Assembly: GCA_027622115.1 (NCBI GenBank)
Contig: JAQBZS010000504.1
Coordinates: forward strand, 1-5,892
Source: Planctomycetota bacterium
Lineage (GTDB): Bacteria; Planctomycetota; Planctomycetia; Planctomycetales; Planctomycetaceae
Reading direction: 5' to 3'
DNA length: 5,892 bases
The first letter of the stretch is position 1. Each line of letters starts with the position of its first letter. The position numbers and the translations under genes were made by a program. Of the stretch, positions 5,788-5,892 are shown piece by piece. The notes under the pieces are model-generated. The model saw only the letters and a program-made list of their open reading frames with translations, did not search any database and was not told the origin of the DNA.

Positions 5788-5892
5788 AAGCAGCGTGTGT
5801 GACATCATTCGCAATCGGGGATGCCAGAATTGGGATTTCGGTCGGGCAAGATCCCGGCCACGCCATCGAAAAGCAAGACACCGTTTTGGATG

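Noticed and set aside
5149..5802. 217-codon plus-strand frame opposite purB
   Set aside because: Antisense to strongly conserved purB codons; the translation is Arg/Gln/His-rich and matches nothing recognisable.

Overview
The window most likely comes from a planctomycete (Planctomycetota, probably a Pirellulales-type marine or freshwater lineage). This is inferred from three things: a moderately GC-rich genome, a ClpC N-terminus of planctomycete type, and an adenylosuccinate lyase that resembles the animal enzyme more than the short Bacillus/Thermotoga one. Ribosome-binding sites are patchy: clear for clpC, absent for the large central gene. No RNA genes, insertion sequences or CRISPR arrays are visible.

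Layout. (1) Positions 1-486, minus strand: the first 162 codons of clpC, running off the left edge. They cover both Clp N-domain repeats and the start of a glycine linker. (2) 487-1165: a 679-base divergent intergenic region with no convincing gene. It holds the clpC Shine-Dalgarno, a cluster of GGCAA words and two perfect palindromes upstream of the next gene. (3) 1166-4069, plus strand: a 967-residue secreted protein read as an inverse autotransporter (type Ve secretion, intimin/invasin-like barrel). Its passenger is a parallel beta-helix with a 24-residue period instead of Ig-like domains, and its pre-barrel region is Pro/Gln/Gly/Tyr-rich instead of LysM. (4) 4073-4116: a perfect 11-bp stem with a 12-bp tandem repeat overlapping its loop, between convergent genes. 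(5) about 4100-4341, minus strand: a short open frame with a WD40/PD40-like FSPDGR motif, perhaps a remnant of a beta-propeller gene. (6) 4342-5775, minus strand: purB, adenylosuccinate lyase. (7) 5776-5892: sequence upstream of purB with no independent gene seen.

The genes do not form one pathway. clpC (protein quality control) and purB (purine synthesis) are housekeeping genes. Between them, in its own transcription unit, sits the surface protein. It is the most interesting item: the export barrel is recognisable, but what precedes and follows it differs from the textbook intimin/invasin layout.
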